Assembly: GCA_018105865.1 (NCBI GenBank)
Contig: CM030861.1
Location: forward strand, 12,096,034 to 12,160,033
Length of the DNA stretch: 64,000 nucleotides
Source of the DNA: Metaphire vulgaris
Taxonomy: Eukaryota; Annelida; Clitellata; Crassiclitellata; Megascolecidae
Direction of reading: 5' to 3'
In this document: positions 32,461 through 44,078 of the stretch, piece by piece
Layout of the letters: each line of letters starts with the position of its first letter
How positions within the stretch are numbered: position 1 is the stretch's first letter
Program-made: the position numbers and the translations under genes
The notes under the pieces: model-generated
What the model saw: only the letters and a program-made list of their open reading frames with translations
Databases searched by the model: none
Told to the model about the DNA's origin: nothing

Positions 32461-32918
32461 TACGGACGGACAGACAGACAGACAGACAGAATAAAACGTA
32501 TTGTCTTTAGATGACTATGTACATTATGATGGTGACACTATAGAAGTTCACTCGCTCGCTCACTCACACTCACTCACTCGCTTACTTACTGTATGATTAC
32601 TTACTTACTGTATGATTACTTACTTACTTAATCTTACTGTGTGATTGCTTACTTACTTACTTACTTACTTACTGTATGATTACTTACTTAAGCTTACTGT
32701 ATGATTACTTACTTACTTACTTACTTACTTACTGTATGATTACTTACTTAAGCTTACTGTATGATTGTGACAATATACAAGTTGACCGATTCAATCAATC
32801 AATTTTTATTTCTCAAGATTATACAGGTTAAACATACAAAATTAAATCATTTCTTACTGTATGATTTCACTCACTCACTCACTCACTCACTCACTCACTC
32901 GCTCACACTCACTCACAC
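32461..32918. repeat. GACA, CACT and TTAC microsatellites with LINE/SINE tails
   Basis: GACAGACA at 32468-32490; CTATAGAAGTTCACTCGCTC (32540) is a LINE/SINE-type tail grading into CACT and TTAC runs to 32770. Another tail in reverse sense (CAATCAATCAATTTTTATTT) is near 32793, followed by a CACT run at 32869-32918, close to the exon acceptor. Confidence 0.85.
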
Positions 32919-32956
32919 CATCTGATGCACAGCTGTTTCTACGTGTCGCACCACAG

Positions 32957-33187
32957 ATCGCAACTTCATCATCGCGAACGCTCAGGTCGAGATGAAGCCT
33001 ATCATCTTCTGTAACGACGGATTCTGCGACCTGTGTGGCTACTCGCGTGCCGAGGTCATGCAGCGCCCGTGCACCTGCGACTTCCTGCACGGCCCCCTGA
33101 CCACCGTCTACGCCATCCAGGTCGTCCTGGACGCACTGAGTGGGACGGAGGAGAAGCAGGTCGAGGTCTTGTACTACAAGAAGGACG
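32957..33187 (+). CDS. KCNH2/6/7 (erg): ERG-type K+ channel, PAS-domain exon (vertebrate exon 2 equivalent)
   Basis: This internal exon encodes 77 residues of the N-terminal PAS (eag) domain, the cytosolic domain that binds the C-terminal region and slows channel deactivation. The translation reads [11 protein letters not shown], then [27 protein letters not shown] and ending VLYYKKDG, which is nearly the vertebrate ERG sequence. The acceptor is CACCACAG at 32956 and the donor GGTGAGAAA at 33188. It enters and leaves in phase 1. Its 231-base length and both phases match human KCNH2 exon 2 as I recall it. The N-terminal cap exon that should precede it was not found. A CTCA microsatellite ends about 40 bases upstream. 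The 83-aa reading that runs on past 33187 is intron read-through. An antisense ORF here is a shadow of the high-GC exon. Confidence 0.96.
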
Positions 33188-33345
33188 GTGAGAAAGAAAC
33201 AGTTGTCATGTCCAGCCAGGCCTGGTGGGGGAGGAGACAATGATCCCTCTAATTTTCTGTAGTTTGTGTGTGCATGACATTTATGCCAAGAATTTGTCCA
33301 TAATCATCATTACATATTTATTAACAAGCTAGTACGTCTCAGAAC

Positions 33346-34238
33346 TAGGGATGTGCGGGTATACCCGTACCCGCGGGTATACCCTACCCGTACCCGTACC
33401 CGCGGGTACGGGTAGGGTAGGGTACACATTTTACGGGTACGGGTCGGGTACGGGTACAGCGCTACGGGTACGGGTATAGCGGCTACGGGTACGGGTATAC
33501 CCGTTTTACCCGAAAAGTTATATTTTCATGTCTCACTACTATAGCAAATTAGCAATGCAATAATAGAAAAATAATATTGAGTAAAGTGTATTAGTATAAC
33601 TTGTACATCGCGTTCAGTTTGTCAGACAGCATGCATTTTACTTACTGAAAACACAAAGGAAATACAGATGACGTAATCTGACATCTTCAGTAATAAATCT
33701 GTAATGGCGTCCTCTGACTCCTCCAAAGACTCTTTGACCGAGAAAGTTCTTCTGGTAAAGTTTTGTGGTTTAACTTGAACTCTAATGCCTGCTCATAGAT
33801 AAATGATATCTACTAAATATTTTAAACAAGCCCATTCGTGTCGGCTTAGGCTAGCTGACTGATTATCCTGATTCCTAAGTACTAGATCTGTCCTAATCTA
33901 AACATGCGTGCTATTTACAATCAATAGTTATCCCAATTTCGTAGCCCCTATTTCACTGTTGCCTCTCTATAGTCTCTAGGAACGGATACGGGTTCACGGG
34001 TCCATGTACAGGTCCTTGTAGTACTTGTACCCGTAAACGCACCCGCGGGTACGGGTCCAAAATTCCAAATCCAAAAAACTCCAAAGTCGGTTACGGGTAC
34101 GGGTACGGGTACGGGTACACAGCTTACGGGTACGGGTCGGGTACGGGTACAGCGCTACGGGTACGGGTAGGGTAGGGTAAAAAAGTTTTTCCACGGGTAC
34201 GGGTAGGGTAAGCATTTTGCTGTACCCGCACATCTCTA
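33346..34238. mobile_element. Non-autonomous hAT element, 893 bp
   Basis: The terminal inverted repeats are TAGGGATGTGCGGGTA (left) and TACCCGCACATCTCTA (right). Perfect 8-bp target duplications CTCAGAAC lie at 33338-33345 and 34239-34246, typical of hAT transposons. Both ends contain long GGGTAC/GTACCC-rich stretches. The middle is ordinary sequence with a possible transposase first-exon remnant at 33704-33754. It is inserted in the intron between the two PAS exons. Confidence 0.9.
33704..33754 (+). pseudogene. Possible first-exon remnant of hAT transposase
   Basis: ATG opens MASSDSSKDSLTEKVLL and is followed by CTG/GTAAAG, which looks like a splice donor. It sits inside the hAT element, where autonomous relatives carry the transposase. 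No BED finger or catalytic domain follows, so the transposase is absent. The assignment rests on position only. Confidence 0.3.
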
Positions 34239-34246
34239 CTCAGAAC

Positions 34247-34561
34247 ACTGTTATCGGAGGAAAATGATCCACTTTTTACAGTTTTCGCACCATTTTAGAA
34301 TCTAAACACATGCATTGGCATCAACTTGGATGAAATAGTGGGGGCCCAAACCGTATGTCTTCTCCTTTCCTATGGTAGCCTCTCAAAAGTTGGGACTCGA
34401 ATCTAGAGACCTAATAGTAGTAGTTAACGACTATGATTACATGCACGGTTTAACCATATAAGACGCTCATTAGTTTAAAAATTCAAGCATCACAAATCAA
34501 GCATAACAAATTTGCCTTTAGAGTTTCTCTTCAATCCGTACTATTTATCCATGCAATTACT
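34247..34561. other. Intron, nothing recognised
   Basis: AT-rich unique-looking sequence without exon or repeat signature. Confidence 0.5.
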
Positions 34562-34795
<234 letters not shown>

Positions 34796-35545
34796 TTTTC
34801 TTGCCATTATTGTTATTGTTACTATTATATTGTCATCATTTGCCTTGCTACAGAGATATTGATATTTTCATTTGTATTACAATAATAATCATCGTCGTCG
34901 TCGTCGTCATCATCATTTCCCCTATAATGGTGTGATGTAATATACGGCACTGCGGATTGGGAATTAATATGGCACCTGAGGCTGATTATATATTCACCTG
35001 GCTGGGCACAGTGCAGCCGAAGAGTGAGACAGGCCTGAGGATTTCACGAAAGGACATAATGCGGTCATTTGTCAGCGTGAATTAAACAGCGACAGCCTAT
35101 TTGATTATTTATTAACCATTTTGTCCGCCACTTGCTTTGGTCCAGATGAAGGTCTGTGGCGTTTTTGAATAGGTCACGGTCTTGGGATTGTGACGCGCTG
35201 AGGAAATGAAAAGGTGTACAGATTTTACATTGAAAGTCCCACATGCTTTACGATTGCCGGGTAATTTTCCAATTATGCAAGTTCTTAGTGGCTATTTCCT
35301 AATGGCGCAAGGACGAAGGGGGGGGGGGTGAATGGTTGGTTGCCCCTGGCAACGGAGTTGTAGTGATCGCGTCTACGATGTCAGCGGCAATGGGTTTTGT
35401 TGTCATGACAGCATGGTAATTACATGGCACCGGTTCAAGTTCCTACTTTCTTTTCTACTTCCGTTTCTATGGCAACGTAACTACGTCCACAGAAAAGCGT
35501 GGCATGTGTGAGGGTTGTTGTAGCAGAATGAAATTCTCTGTGAAA
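34796..35545. other. Intron, nothing recognised
   Basis: TCG/TCA run at 34893-34915 and a G10 run near 35320. No exon, tRNA or element termini were identified. Confidence 0.5.
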
Positions 35546-35815
35546 ATGATGGATGGAGGAATAGATGGATAGAGGGAGGGAGGGGAGACGGATGGATGGA
35601 TGGATGAATTCATTCATTCATTCATTCATTCGTTCATTCATTGACAATTTCTATAGTGCTGTAACAAGGCTGAGGCCTACAACTAAAGCGCTTTGACATC
35701 TCAACAACTATACTCCAACCTCAACAGATGCGTTTTTAGGCTCTTTATGAAGTGCTCAGGATGAATGTATGGATGCATGGATGGATGTGTGGATGGATGG
35801 ATGGATGGATGAATG
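35546..35815. repeat. GGAT/ATTC microsatellites around a LINE/SINE tail
   Basis: GGAT repeats meet ATTC repeats at GGATGAATTCATTC (near 35602). They are followed by the reverse-sense tail TTTCTATAGTGCTGTAACAA (35649), and by further GGAT repeats at 35765-35812. Confidence 0.8.
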
Positions 35816-35910
35816 AACTGGTTTAGTGTGAATTTGAATTGATATCAATGTTTCTTGACGTGTGATAGGCATCTGCAAGAGTTGACAAATTATATCATTT
35901 ATGTACTTGG

Positions 35911-36180
35911 ATGGAGGGGCGTAAAGCAGAAGCAAAGTTCCAGAGTTCCCTTACCAGAGTACCCTGGTACCCAAATTGGGTTGTCGCGGATTTTCTCTTG
36001 GGTCGCGGCACCAACTTAGACATCCAATTAAGAATGTCTCATATACTAATTATTGGTAGAAACTATCTATACACCCTCTATTCAAGAGGCCTTCAATTGG
36101 CTTCTCTCACACGGCGAATTAACTTTAAAACTTGTTTTGATGTCTATAAAACATGTTGTATAATGAACCAGATATCTTAA
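35911..36180 (+). pseudogene. Possible LINE reverse-transcriptase C-terminal fragment
   Basis: An 89-codon frame contains SHILIIGRNYLYTLYSRG and LTRRINFKTCFDVYKTCCIM. The first part resembles the conserved ..LLLGKWFIYK.. end of some non-LTR reverse transcriptases. No catalytic motif is present. The similarity is loose; a chance frame is the alternative. Confidence 0.35.
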
Positions 36181-36245
36181 TATGCGGCTCTTCCCTCGAT
36201 CACCTTTCTAGCCATTTCACAAGATATTCGGGCGGACTTTGATTT

Positions 36246-36630
36246 AGTTGATGTCCCTCTTTCTCGTACAGTCAATGGGCGTTAGTGTGTAGCATGAAAT
36301 GGCAGGGAATGCTCTATTTCGAACCCTGTAGATCGATATTGAGAACGATATTATTGATTATTCTTGCCAAGGGTAAAGCAATGAAGAAGGAACAAGAGGA
36401 AAATGTGGATTTTGTCGGAGAATTCCCATGTAGAAGTTTAGTTATGTCCCTCTTTCTCGTACAGTCAATGGGCGTTAGTGTGTAGTATGAAATGGCTGGG
36501 AATTCTCTATTTCGAACCCTGTAGATCGATATTGAGAATGATATTATTGATTATTCTTGCAAAGGGTAAAGCAATGAAGAGGAACAAGAGGAAAATGTGG
36601 ATTTTGTCGGAGAATTTCTTCAAGTCCATT
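36246..36630. repeat. Two-copy tandem duplication, about 193 bp period
   Basis: TGTCCCTCTTTCTCGTACAG occurs at 36252 and 36445. The two copies stay almost identical through GATTTTGTCGGAGAATT, with small changes such as AGCATGAAATGGCAGG against AGTATGAAATGGCTGG. Confidence 0.9.
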
Positions 36631-38390
<1,760 letters not shown>

Positions 38391-38391
38391 A

Positions 38392-38464
38392 CCCCTTAAC
38401 TGGGAACCCCGGATATATCCGTCCATTTTACATTGAGTTACAGTTAAATACACGGTTAAGGGGT
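38392..38464. mobile_element. Possible tiny MITE with CCCCTTAACYG ends
   Basis: CCCCTTAACTG at the left and CGGTTAAGGGG at the right form inverted ends about 73 bases apart. No convincing target duplication was found. Confidence 0.4.
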
Positions 38465-38896
38465 TAAAGGGGAGAAGCATGCAATGCTTAATGTGAGCTC
38501 AAATATGAACCCAGTCTTGCAGTGGTAATATGATATTGAACTTCTCCCAGACTAAAAGTTTTTGATCACTGGGGGGGTGGGGGTGGGGAAGTTCTATAAT
38601 TTACTCATAGTGTGGCTTCAAATCTGTAAGAATTTGTGAATTTTGTGGGAATTAATGCTTTTTATAATTAGCAAAACATAGCAGGAGACAATTTCTGCTG
38701 TCCGTATTTAAGATAATACTGGCTTTACGAGTTTACATACAAGTTCTGCTTTATATAAGTAAAGTAGGAGAGAAATAAACAAATAAAAGAAACAGAATAG
38801 AGATATATATGTTCGAAGAAAAGAATTGGAAAAAAGAGGAAATTGATGCAAGACTTTTGTACAGCACTGTAATTTATTTATTTTTTTAATCTGTAG

Positions 38897-39034
38897 GGAC
38901 AAAGTTTCTGTGTAGTGTACTGGTGGCCCCGGTGAAGAACGAAAGCAGTGAAGTAATACTGTTCATTCTGAACCTCGAAGATATCACAGATGCTCCGATC
39001 AAGAAGGACTCGTACCGAAGTTCTCTTAAGACAG
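38897..39034 (+). CDS. KCNH2/6/7 (erg): ERG-type K+ channel, end of PAS domain exon
   Basis: This exon of 138 bases encodes the last PAS beta strands. The translation contains TKFLCSVLVAPVKNESSEV followed by ILFILNLEDI, matching the ERG pattern FLCLVDVVPVKNEDG..IMFILNFE. The acceptor is ATCTGTAG at 38896, preceded by a T-rich tract; the donor is ACAG/GTCGGT at 39034/39035. Phase 1 entry completes a glycine codon with the previous exon; it leaves in phase 1. It is shorter than the human counterpart (about 166 bases from memory), and the difference falls in the variable region after PAS. An hAT MITE begins only 31 bases after the donor. A decayed copy of the exon's first 32 bases plus its upstream intron lies about 1 kb downstream. 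Confidence 0.93.
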
Positions 39035-39064
39035 GTCGGTACAATTCCGTATCTGTTTCCTATT

Positions 39065-39365
39065 CAGTGGCGTAACGTGGTTGGGGGGGGGGCGAGGGAG
39101 GGCAATTTGCAGAAAGCCTCCCGGGCCCCGGAAGAAGTGGGGGCCCCCAAAGAGTGGTTACAACTTACTAAACAATGACTTATTTTTACATTTTACTCTA
39201 TACTATTTCAATGTTACTGCAGAAAGTAAGCAATTATTGAATTAGGGAATCAATATTATATTTTAGAATGGTGTAATCTATGTTAGCCTACAGGGGCCCC
39301 ATATCCTATAGGGGCCCCCATATTGAGGATGTCCCTGGGTCCCTGAAAGTCACGCTACGCCACTG
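39065..39365. mobile_element. hAT-type MITE, CAGTGGCGTA family, 301 bp
   Basis: Left end CAGTGGCGTAACGTG, right end CACGCTACGCCACTG. The flanking 8-mers TTCCTATT and TTCGTATT match at 7 of 8, as expected for an aged hAT target duplication. The interior is G/C-run rich (GGGGCCCC). It starts 31 bases after the donor of the second PAS exon. Confidence 0.8.
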
Positions 39366-39546
39366 TTCGTATTATCTGTTTTGTCGTGCCGTAACACAGT
39401 GGTCTATCCGGGATTCCGGAATTGGGGGGGGGGGGCATGATGATATTTTTAGGACAAGTGTAAGAAAGGTCTTGGCTAGCAAAAAAGGCATGTTGATCTC
39501 CAGTGCTTTGAGCCTCCTCTTTCATTCTTGCCACATTCTCATACTA

Positions 39547-39730
39547 CAGTGAAACCCGCTTAATTGCATAGGTGCCGTGCAAGCCTTGCTTATGCGATTA
39601 ACTGGGCTATGCGAATCTGATAATTATTAATTAATTGTATGCACACAAAACACTGGTTCGGGTTTTTATTTTATTATGCGATTATGTGGGTTATGCAAAT
39701 ACACGGTATGCGATTAAGTGGGATCCACTG
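39547..39730. mobile_element. Pogo/Tigger-like MITE, 184 bp
   Basis: CAGTGAAACCCGCTTAAT at the left and ATTAAGTGGGATCCACTG at the right are inverted repeats of the pogo/Tigger type. TA precedes the left end; the right TA is mutated (TG). The interior repeats the words TTATGCGATTA and TATGCGATTAAG. Confidence 0.65.
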
Positions 39731-39746
39731 TGCCTCCATTATATGG

Positions 39747-39923
39747 AAGTTCTACTGTATATAGAAATAAAGTAGGAGAGAAATAAATAGAAGAAACGAA
39801 ATAGAGATATGATCGAAGACAAAAAGAATCTGCAAAAAGAGAAAGTTGATCCCAGACTTATGTACAACACTGTTACTAATACATTAAACTGGAACAACGT
39901 TTTCGTGTAGTGTATTAGTGGCC
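39747..39923 (+). pseudogene. Decayed partial duplicate of intron end plus PAS exon start
   Basis: This stretch aligns along its whole length with 38741-38928, that is, the last 156 bases of the preceding intron plus the first 32 bases of the second PAS exon. Shared words include AAGTAGGAGAGAAATAA, ATAGAGATAT and GTGTAGTGTA. The exon part still translates as GTTFSCSVLVAT, against GTKFLCSVLVAP in the real exon. The CTGTAG acceptor is deleted (CTGG here) and no donor half is present, so it cannot be spliced as an exon. It is therefore a tandem copy about 1 kb downstream of its source that has decayed. Confidence 0.8.
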
Positions 39924-40109
39924 ACAAAAGCTACAACCCCCCCCCCCACAAAAACTACTTAACGGTTCTGCACAAAAAATTCCACAACCGGTCCCAATCC
40001 GAATGGGGGGGTAGGACCCCCCGTGTGTACACCAATGCTTCTAAAGCTTCTCTTTTATTTCGCTAATTTCTTCTAAGTCTGTCTTCCAGTTTCTCCGTGT
40101 CACAGTGGT

Positions 40110-40302
40110 ATTTGAATCTGACTGAAGAATCAATCAATCAACTTCTATGGCGCCACTATCATAACGCCTATAGTTAGAAGTTAGCAGAGTGGTAACAACG
40201 TTGGATGATGGAGCAGGAGGTCGCGGGTTCGAGTCCCGCAGGAGCCCTAAAGGTTGACTCAGCCTTTTTCGTGATGATAAAATGAGTAGCAATGGCAACA
40301 AA
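40110..40302 (+). mobile_element. tRNA-derived SINE
   Basis: A-box-like TTAGCAGAGTGGT (40181-40193) and B-box GGGTTCGAGTCCC (40225-40237) with a paired T arm, then AGGTTGACTCAGCC and GATAAAATGAGTA, the conserved body downstream of the tRNA head in several animal SINEs. No matching acceptor stem exists, so it is not a functional tRNA gene. A reverse-sense AACTTCTATGGCGCC tail adjoins upstream. Confidence 0.75.
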
Positions 40303-40842
40303 GAAAAATACAGAGAAGAATAGAAGCTTTTGAAATGTACTCATTACGTACCATGCAAAGCATAAGCTGGAGAGATAGGAAAACCAATGAGGAGGTTTTG
40401 AAAATGTCAGGCACGGAAAGACGTTTCCTCAACATGTGCAAAAGAAGGAAGCTGCAATACTTCGGACACGTACAGCGGAACAGCGACACTAGGTCAACAT
40501 TGGAGAGGACAATCCAACAAGGAATGATGTCGGGAACTAGACGAAGAGGGCGACCAGGGAGACGATGGGCGGATGACGTGGAAGAGTGGACAGGAATGAA
40601 AATGCCAGCAGCAGTCAAGAAGACAGAAGATCGACATGGTTGGAGGAAAGAAATTCATGCTGTCACCTTAACTTCAGTTCATGAAGGAACAAGGAGAAGA
40701 TGATGATGAATGGCAACATTGCGAAGGTAACCATAGGATCGGCGGTATGACTGGCCACCTATGGGCTGATGGTCACGAAACCGGAGATCAGCACCGGCAC
40801 CTACGGGCACAGCGCCTATGGATGAACTTTACCTTTACCTTA
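40303..40842 (+). mobile_element. LINE 3' end with intact reverse-transcriptase C-terminus
   Basis: The frame runs about 40302-40703: RIEAFEMYSLRTMQSISWRD, KTNEEVLKMSG, KRRKLQYFGHVQRN, RRRGRPGRRWADDVEEWTG and a basic end. This is the familiar C-terminus of non-LTR endonuclease/reverse-transcriptase proteins, downstream of the catalytic domain. A 3' UTR follows, with GATGATGAATGGC and an ACCTTTACCTTA-like tail near 40829-40842. No stop or frameshift appears within the fragment, so it is young or simply short. Confidence 0.85.
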
Positions 40843-40921
40843 GAAGTTTTTAATCGTCTCATTACGCTAAATAGATTAGTAATTAAGCATGTAACTTCCC
40901 CTTGCTACCTGTATGTATAGA

Positions 40922-41095
40922 CAGTGGCGGCTCCAGGATTTGGCAAGTTGGGAGGGGGGGGGCGTTGGGGTGGCCAACTTCTAATCATGGGGCCAACCAT
41001 TTGTTGTTAGGTATGCAGTATTAAGTATAGGGTCCCAACTGAGGGGGGCAGGCACTCAATAGGGGGCACGGGCCCTCCCTGTGGAGCCGCCACTG
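40922..41095. mobile_element. hAT-type MITE, CAGTGGCGGCTCCA family, 174 bp
   Basis: Left end CAGTGGCGGCTCCAGG, right end TGTGGAGCCGCCACTG. Flanking 8-mers TGTATAGA and TGTGTAGA match at 7 of 8. The interior words AACCATTTGTTGTTAGG and AAGTATAGGGTCCC recur in two sister copies. Confidence 0.88.
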
Positions 41096-41519
41096 TGTGT
41101 AGAATGGACCGGGTGGAGAGGGGGAAGAGAGAGGATGAACATTTGTTATTCCAAATCTACAGTATTCCGCTGTGGCAGACGCCTTGAGCTCATGGTCTCC
41201 GACCAACGAAAGACGCTGTTGAAACTAAGGAACTTTCCATTTCTTTCATTTCCATTTCTTCTGTTTTCTTTGCTTCTGTGATTGATTCACGATATCATTG
41301 TGTAGCAGATGGACTGGGGCCTGATTTGGGCCACAAGGGCCTTCTTCATTTGGCCCTCCCTCCCTCCCTGAGCGCCGGTGTGCCCTTGTGGGCAGGTCGC
41401 TGTAAAATTTTATCTAACTCCCGATGCTGGATGCTTGATGCTATCGCTTCCTTCCATTACGTCTGACCAAAGGAAAGTCTATATAAGTTATTGCTTCCTG
41501 TTTCTTGCCACTATTCGCT
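41096..41519. other. Intron, nothing recognised
   Basis: No element termini, exon or RNA structure seen. Short frames only. Confidence 0.5.
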
Positions 41520-41718
<199 letters not shown>

Positions 41719-41925
41719 CTGCTTATTCGTCTGAGACGTTATGTTGCTTGATGCAGAAGAATAATACTAAACAGCTTGTTGCCGGTGGAATGAGAAAGCA
41801 TTCTCTGGTTGTTATTTAAGTTACTCTGCTTTGGGTTTGTGTTGACTATTGGACCTTTTCTGAGCAGTTTTTCCCCAATGCTTTATCTTAATAATAGCGG
41901 ATCCTTATTAGTCAGCAATTTTAGC

Positions 41926-41970
41926 CAGTGGCGTAACCAGAGTCAAAAGTTAGCCCGGGCAGCTGACCAA
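41926..41970. mobile_element. Truncated CAGTGGCGTAAC MITE left end
   Basis: CAGTGGCGTAACCAG matches the terminus of the 39065 element. The partner end is missing because another inverted-repeat element starts at 41971. Confidence 0.5.
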
Positions 41971-42090
41971 GGGGCTGTCCATAAATTACGTAAACAATTC
42001 TTATTCTGCGAATTTTGACCCGTTCTCGTGTCAGCGACTGCCTTTTCAAACCCCTTCCATATTTTGTTTACATAATTTATGGACAGCCCC
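41971..42090. mobile_element. 120-bp MITE with long terminal inverted repeats
   Basis: GGGGCTGTCCATAAATTACG at the left and ATAATTTATGGACAGCCCC at the right are about 25-base inverted repeats with TGTTTAC/GTAAACA continuing inward. No clear target duplication. The superfamily is not assigned. Confidence 0.75.
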
Positions 42091-42326
42091 ATCTCAACAA
42101 AAATTATTATTTAAAAAATTAACATGCGGATTTTAAATTGATTCTATTCCACGAGACAACGCAGGTGCTCAGCAGGTGAGTTGTGAAAAGTGAGTCCATG
42201 CCTTTGACCTGTTGCGAGCTGCCAATCCAGCATCGTATTGTAGTGTATTGTGGAGATGTTGAAAGATTTTGGTTAAGATTTTTTATTTTGGGTGTTCAGG
42301 AAAGTTCAGAATACCTTGTCTATGTA

Positions 42327-42403
42327 CAGGGTGGTGCAAAAAACCTGGACTATATTAAATGCAAACCTAAATGTGACTAGTCTGGGTTTTTTGTGCCACC
42401 CTG
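42327..42403. mobile_element. 77-bp mariner-type MITE (hairpin)
   Basis: CAGGGTGGTGCAAAAAAC at the left and GTTTTTTGTGCCACCCTG (with one extra T) at the right are flanked by TA on both sides, typical of Tc1/mariner. The inner words CTGGACTA and TAGTCTGGG extend the pairing, so the single strand would fold almost end to end. Confidence 0.85.
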
Positions 42404-42455
42404 TAGTAGGTGGCATTTGTTGTTGTTGTTATTAAATTGACAATTTCTTTGCATG

Positions 42456-42639
42456 CAGTAGAGCTTCATTATAACGGAGTCAATTATAATGTATACTCGA
42501 TTATAAAGTACCGCAATGTACGGTCCCGTGTGATGCGCTATGGTACTGGATGGTATTGGATATAAAGTACACTGTACCTCGGATATAATTTACTAAATTT
42601 CGAGAGACCCGCTAAGTATGTTATAGCGAAGTTCTTCGG
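42456..42639. mobile_element. Pogo/Tigger-like MITE, CAGTAGARCTTCATTATAACG family
   Basis: Left CAGTAGAGCTTCATTATAAC, right GTTATAGCGAAGTTCTTCGG (mutated CTACTG). The middle shares ATAAAGTACCGCAATGTACGG with the copy at 58763. It ends 62 bases upstream of an exon acceptor. Confidence 0.75.
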
Positions 42640-42701
42640 TATTCTGTTGCTTGAACTTGTTGGTTTTATGCGAGTCCATCGTGCTGTTCTTCTTTACGCA
42701 G

Positions 42702-43043
42702 ACCATTACAAGAATTTCCGATTTCGTCTTCCATCGTTGCGCAAGGACGCTCCTCGTAGAGACAACGCTGCCAGTGTCGAAGATGCAACCGCCGAAGGCA
42801 ACGAACTCGCGCCGTTGCACGACTTCTCTCCGAGCGTCGAGAGAGGCGCGGCGGCGCAGGACGAAAGCACCGCCGTTTTTGACGTGCGTGGCGCGAACAT
42901 ACGGTCCGCCACGTCCGGAATTTGGTCGACCGTCGACGAGGTCCACGGTCAGATGGACAGCCGTTCCTTCGAGCCTGGCGATGTCGCCACGACAACGCCG
43001 GTTGCCGTGGTAAAACCGACCGAGTCTCAACGGCATCACTCAG
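42702..43043 (+). CDS. KCNH2/6/7 (erg): ERG-type K+ channel, variable PAS-S1 linker exon
   Basis: This exon of 342 bases encodes about 114 residues of the poorly conserved cytosolic linker between PAS and S1. Joined to the previous exon it reads SLKTDHYKNFRFRLPSLRKD, comparable to the ERG stretch KTFRLKLPALL. The remainder is polar and acidic with Ala, Ser and Thr runs. The acceptor is CTTTACGCAG at 42701 and the donor CTCAG/GTATGTG at 43043. It is phase 1 on both sides, compatible with both neighbours. Position, open frame, GC rise and phases support it; beyond the first 20 residues sequence similarity is weak. A pogo-like MITE ends 62 bases before the acceptor. The overlapping minus-strand ORFs of about 150 aa are shadows. 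Confidence 0.85.
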
Positions 43044-43389
43044 GTATGTGTCGTGCCAAAACCTTCTATATATGTATAATGTATATATATTAAGGTGTTG
43101 CAAATTTTGATTTTCAATTACTTTCAAATGGTTTCATATGAGCTTTTACTCACTTATTATGAATGTAATAATGTTTTTGTTTGAAAGCTCAGAAAAGTTC
43201 ATAAATTTTTAGCATATGTTTTTCATATACTTGTCTAGCAGATTTCTTAAATCCATAGATACTCTAGTAAATTTGAAGACACTACCATAAAAGAAGGATG
43301 TGCTACAAAGGCGACGTCAGCTACAAAATGAAAATATGTGGTAGCCCAGCAGTTTTTTCTTATCAAAGGGAGAGAAAGGAAATTAGAGA

Positions 43390-43900
43390 TACATGGACGA
43401 TGCAAGATGTTCCTGTTATTACATTGATATCACTGGCTATTACAAACATGGGCCATCGCCTTCTGCATTTAAAACGACTCATCCATGACAACCCTCGTTA
43501 TTCCGCAATGCTAATAATACACAGGATTTGTGAAAATACACACTCATTTTTGAAACTTATTTCGTCCTGTTAGAGATGGATTTCAAGCACTATATTGAGC
43601 CATTGTCTTTAGCATTCTTCACTACATCGATATCAATCGCTATTGTAAACGTAGGCCATCATCTTCTGTATTTATAGCGCATCCAGCATGACAACCGCCG
43701 TTGTTCCACAGTGCTAATAATGCAGAGTATTTGAGCAAATACAACCGCACATTTGAAATTTATTTCGTCCTGTTATAGATCGAATTCAAGCACCATATTC
43801 AGCCACTATCTTTAGCATCCATTACTACATTGATATCAATCGCTATTGCAAACATGGGCCATCACCTTCTGCATTTAAAACGGCTCATCCATGACACTCA
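43390..43900 (-). repeat. C-unit tandem repeats inside the TIR element
   Basis: The sequence contains, on the minus strand, AGCATTATGGAATAAC-like starts, GGTGCTTGAATTCGATC and GCGATTGATATCGATGTAGT, the same words and roughly 200-bp spacing as at 28403-29116. The 91-codon frame at 43298-43573 is a by-product. Confidence 0.85.
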
Positions 43901-44078
43901 ACCAGAGGTTTCTTTGAGCACAATGACGAACCTGTAACTGATTGTGCACTGTGTGCAGTGTTATGTTAAGATACAGAGCCTGGCAATACTGGCAATAAAA
44001 ATGGCATCCTTACATTGATAACAAAATGCATTCCCAGCATTACATTATTTTCTATTTGTTATTGTTGTGTCCCTATTC

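Noticed and set aside
32887..33240. 117-codon minus-strand frame
   Set aside because: Antisense to the strongly conserved PAS exon; a shadow of its GC-rich third positions.
40176..40260. tRNA gene
   Set aside because: A and B boxes and a T arm exist, but acceptor-stem pairing and a plausible anticodon arm are missing, and the body continues as a SINE.
42593..43127. 148- and 153-codon minus-strand frames
   Set aside because: They mirror the GC-rich linker exon and extend into a MITE on one side; no domain and no splice support.
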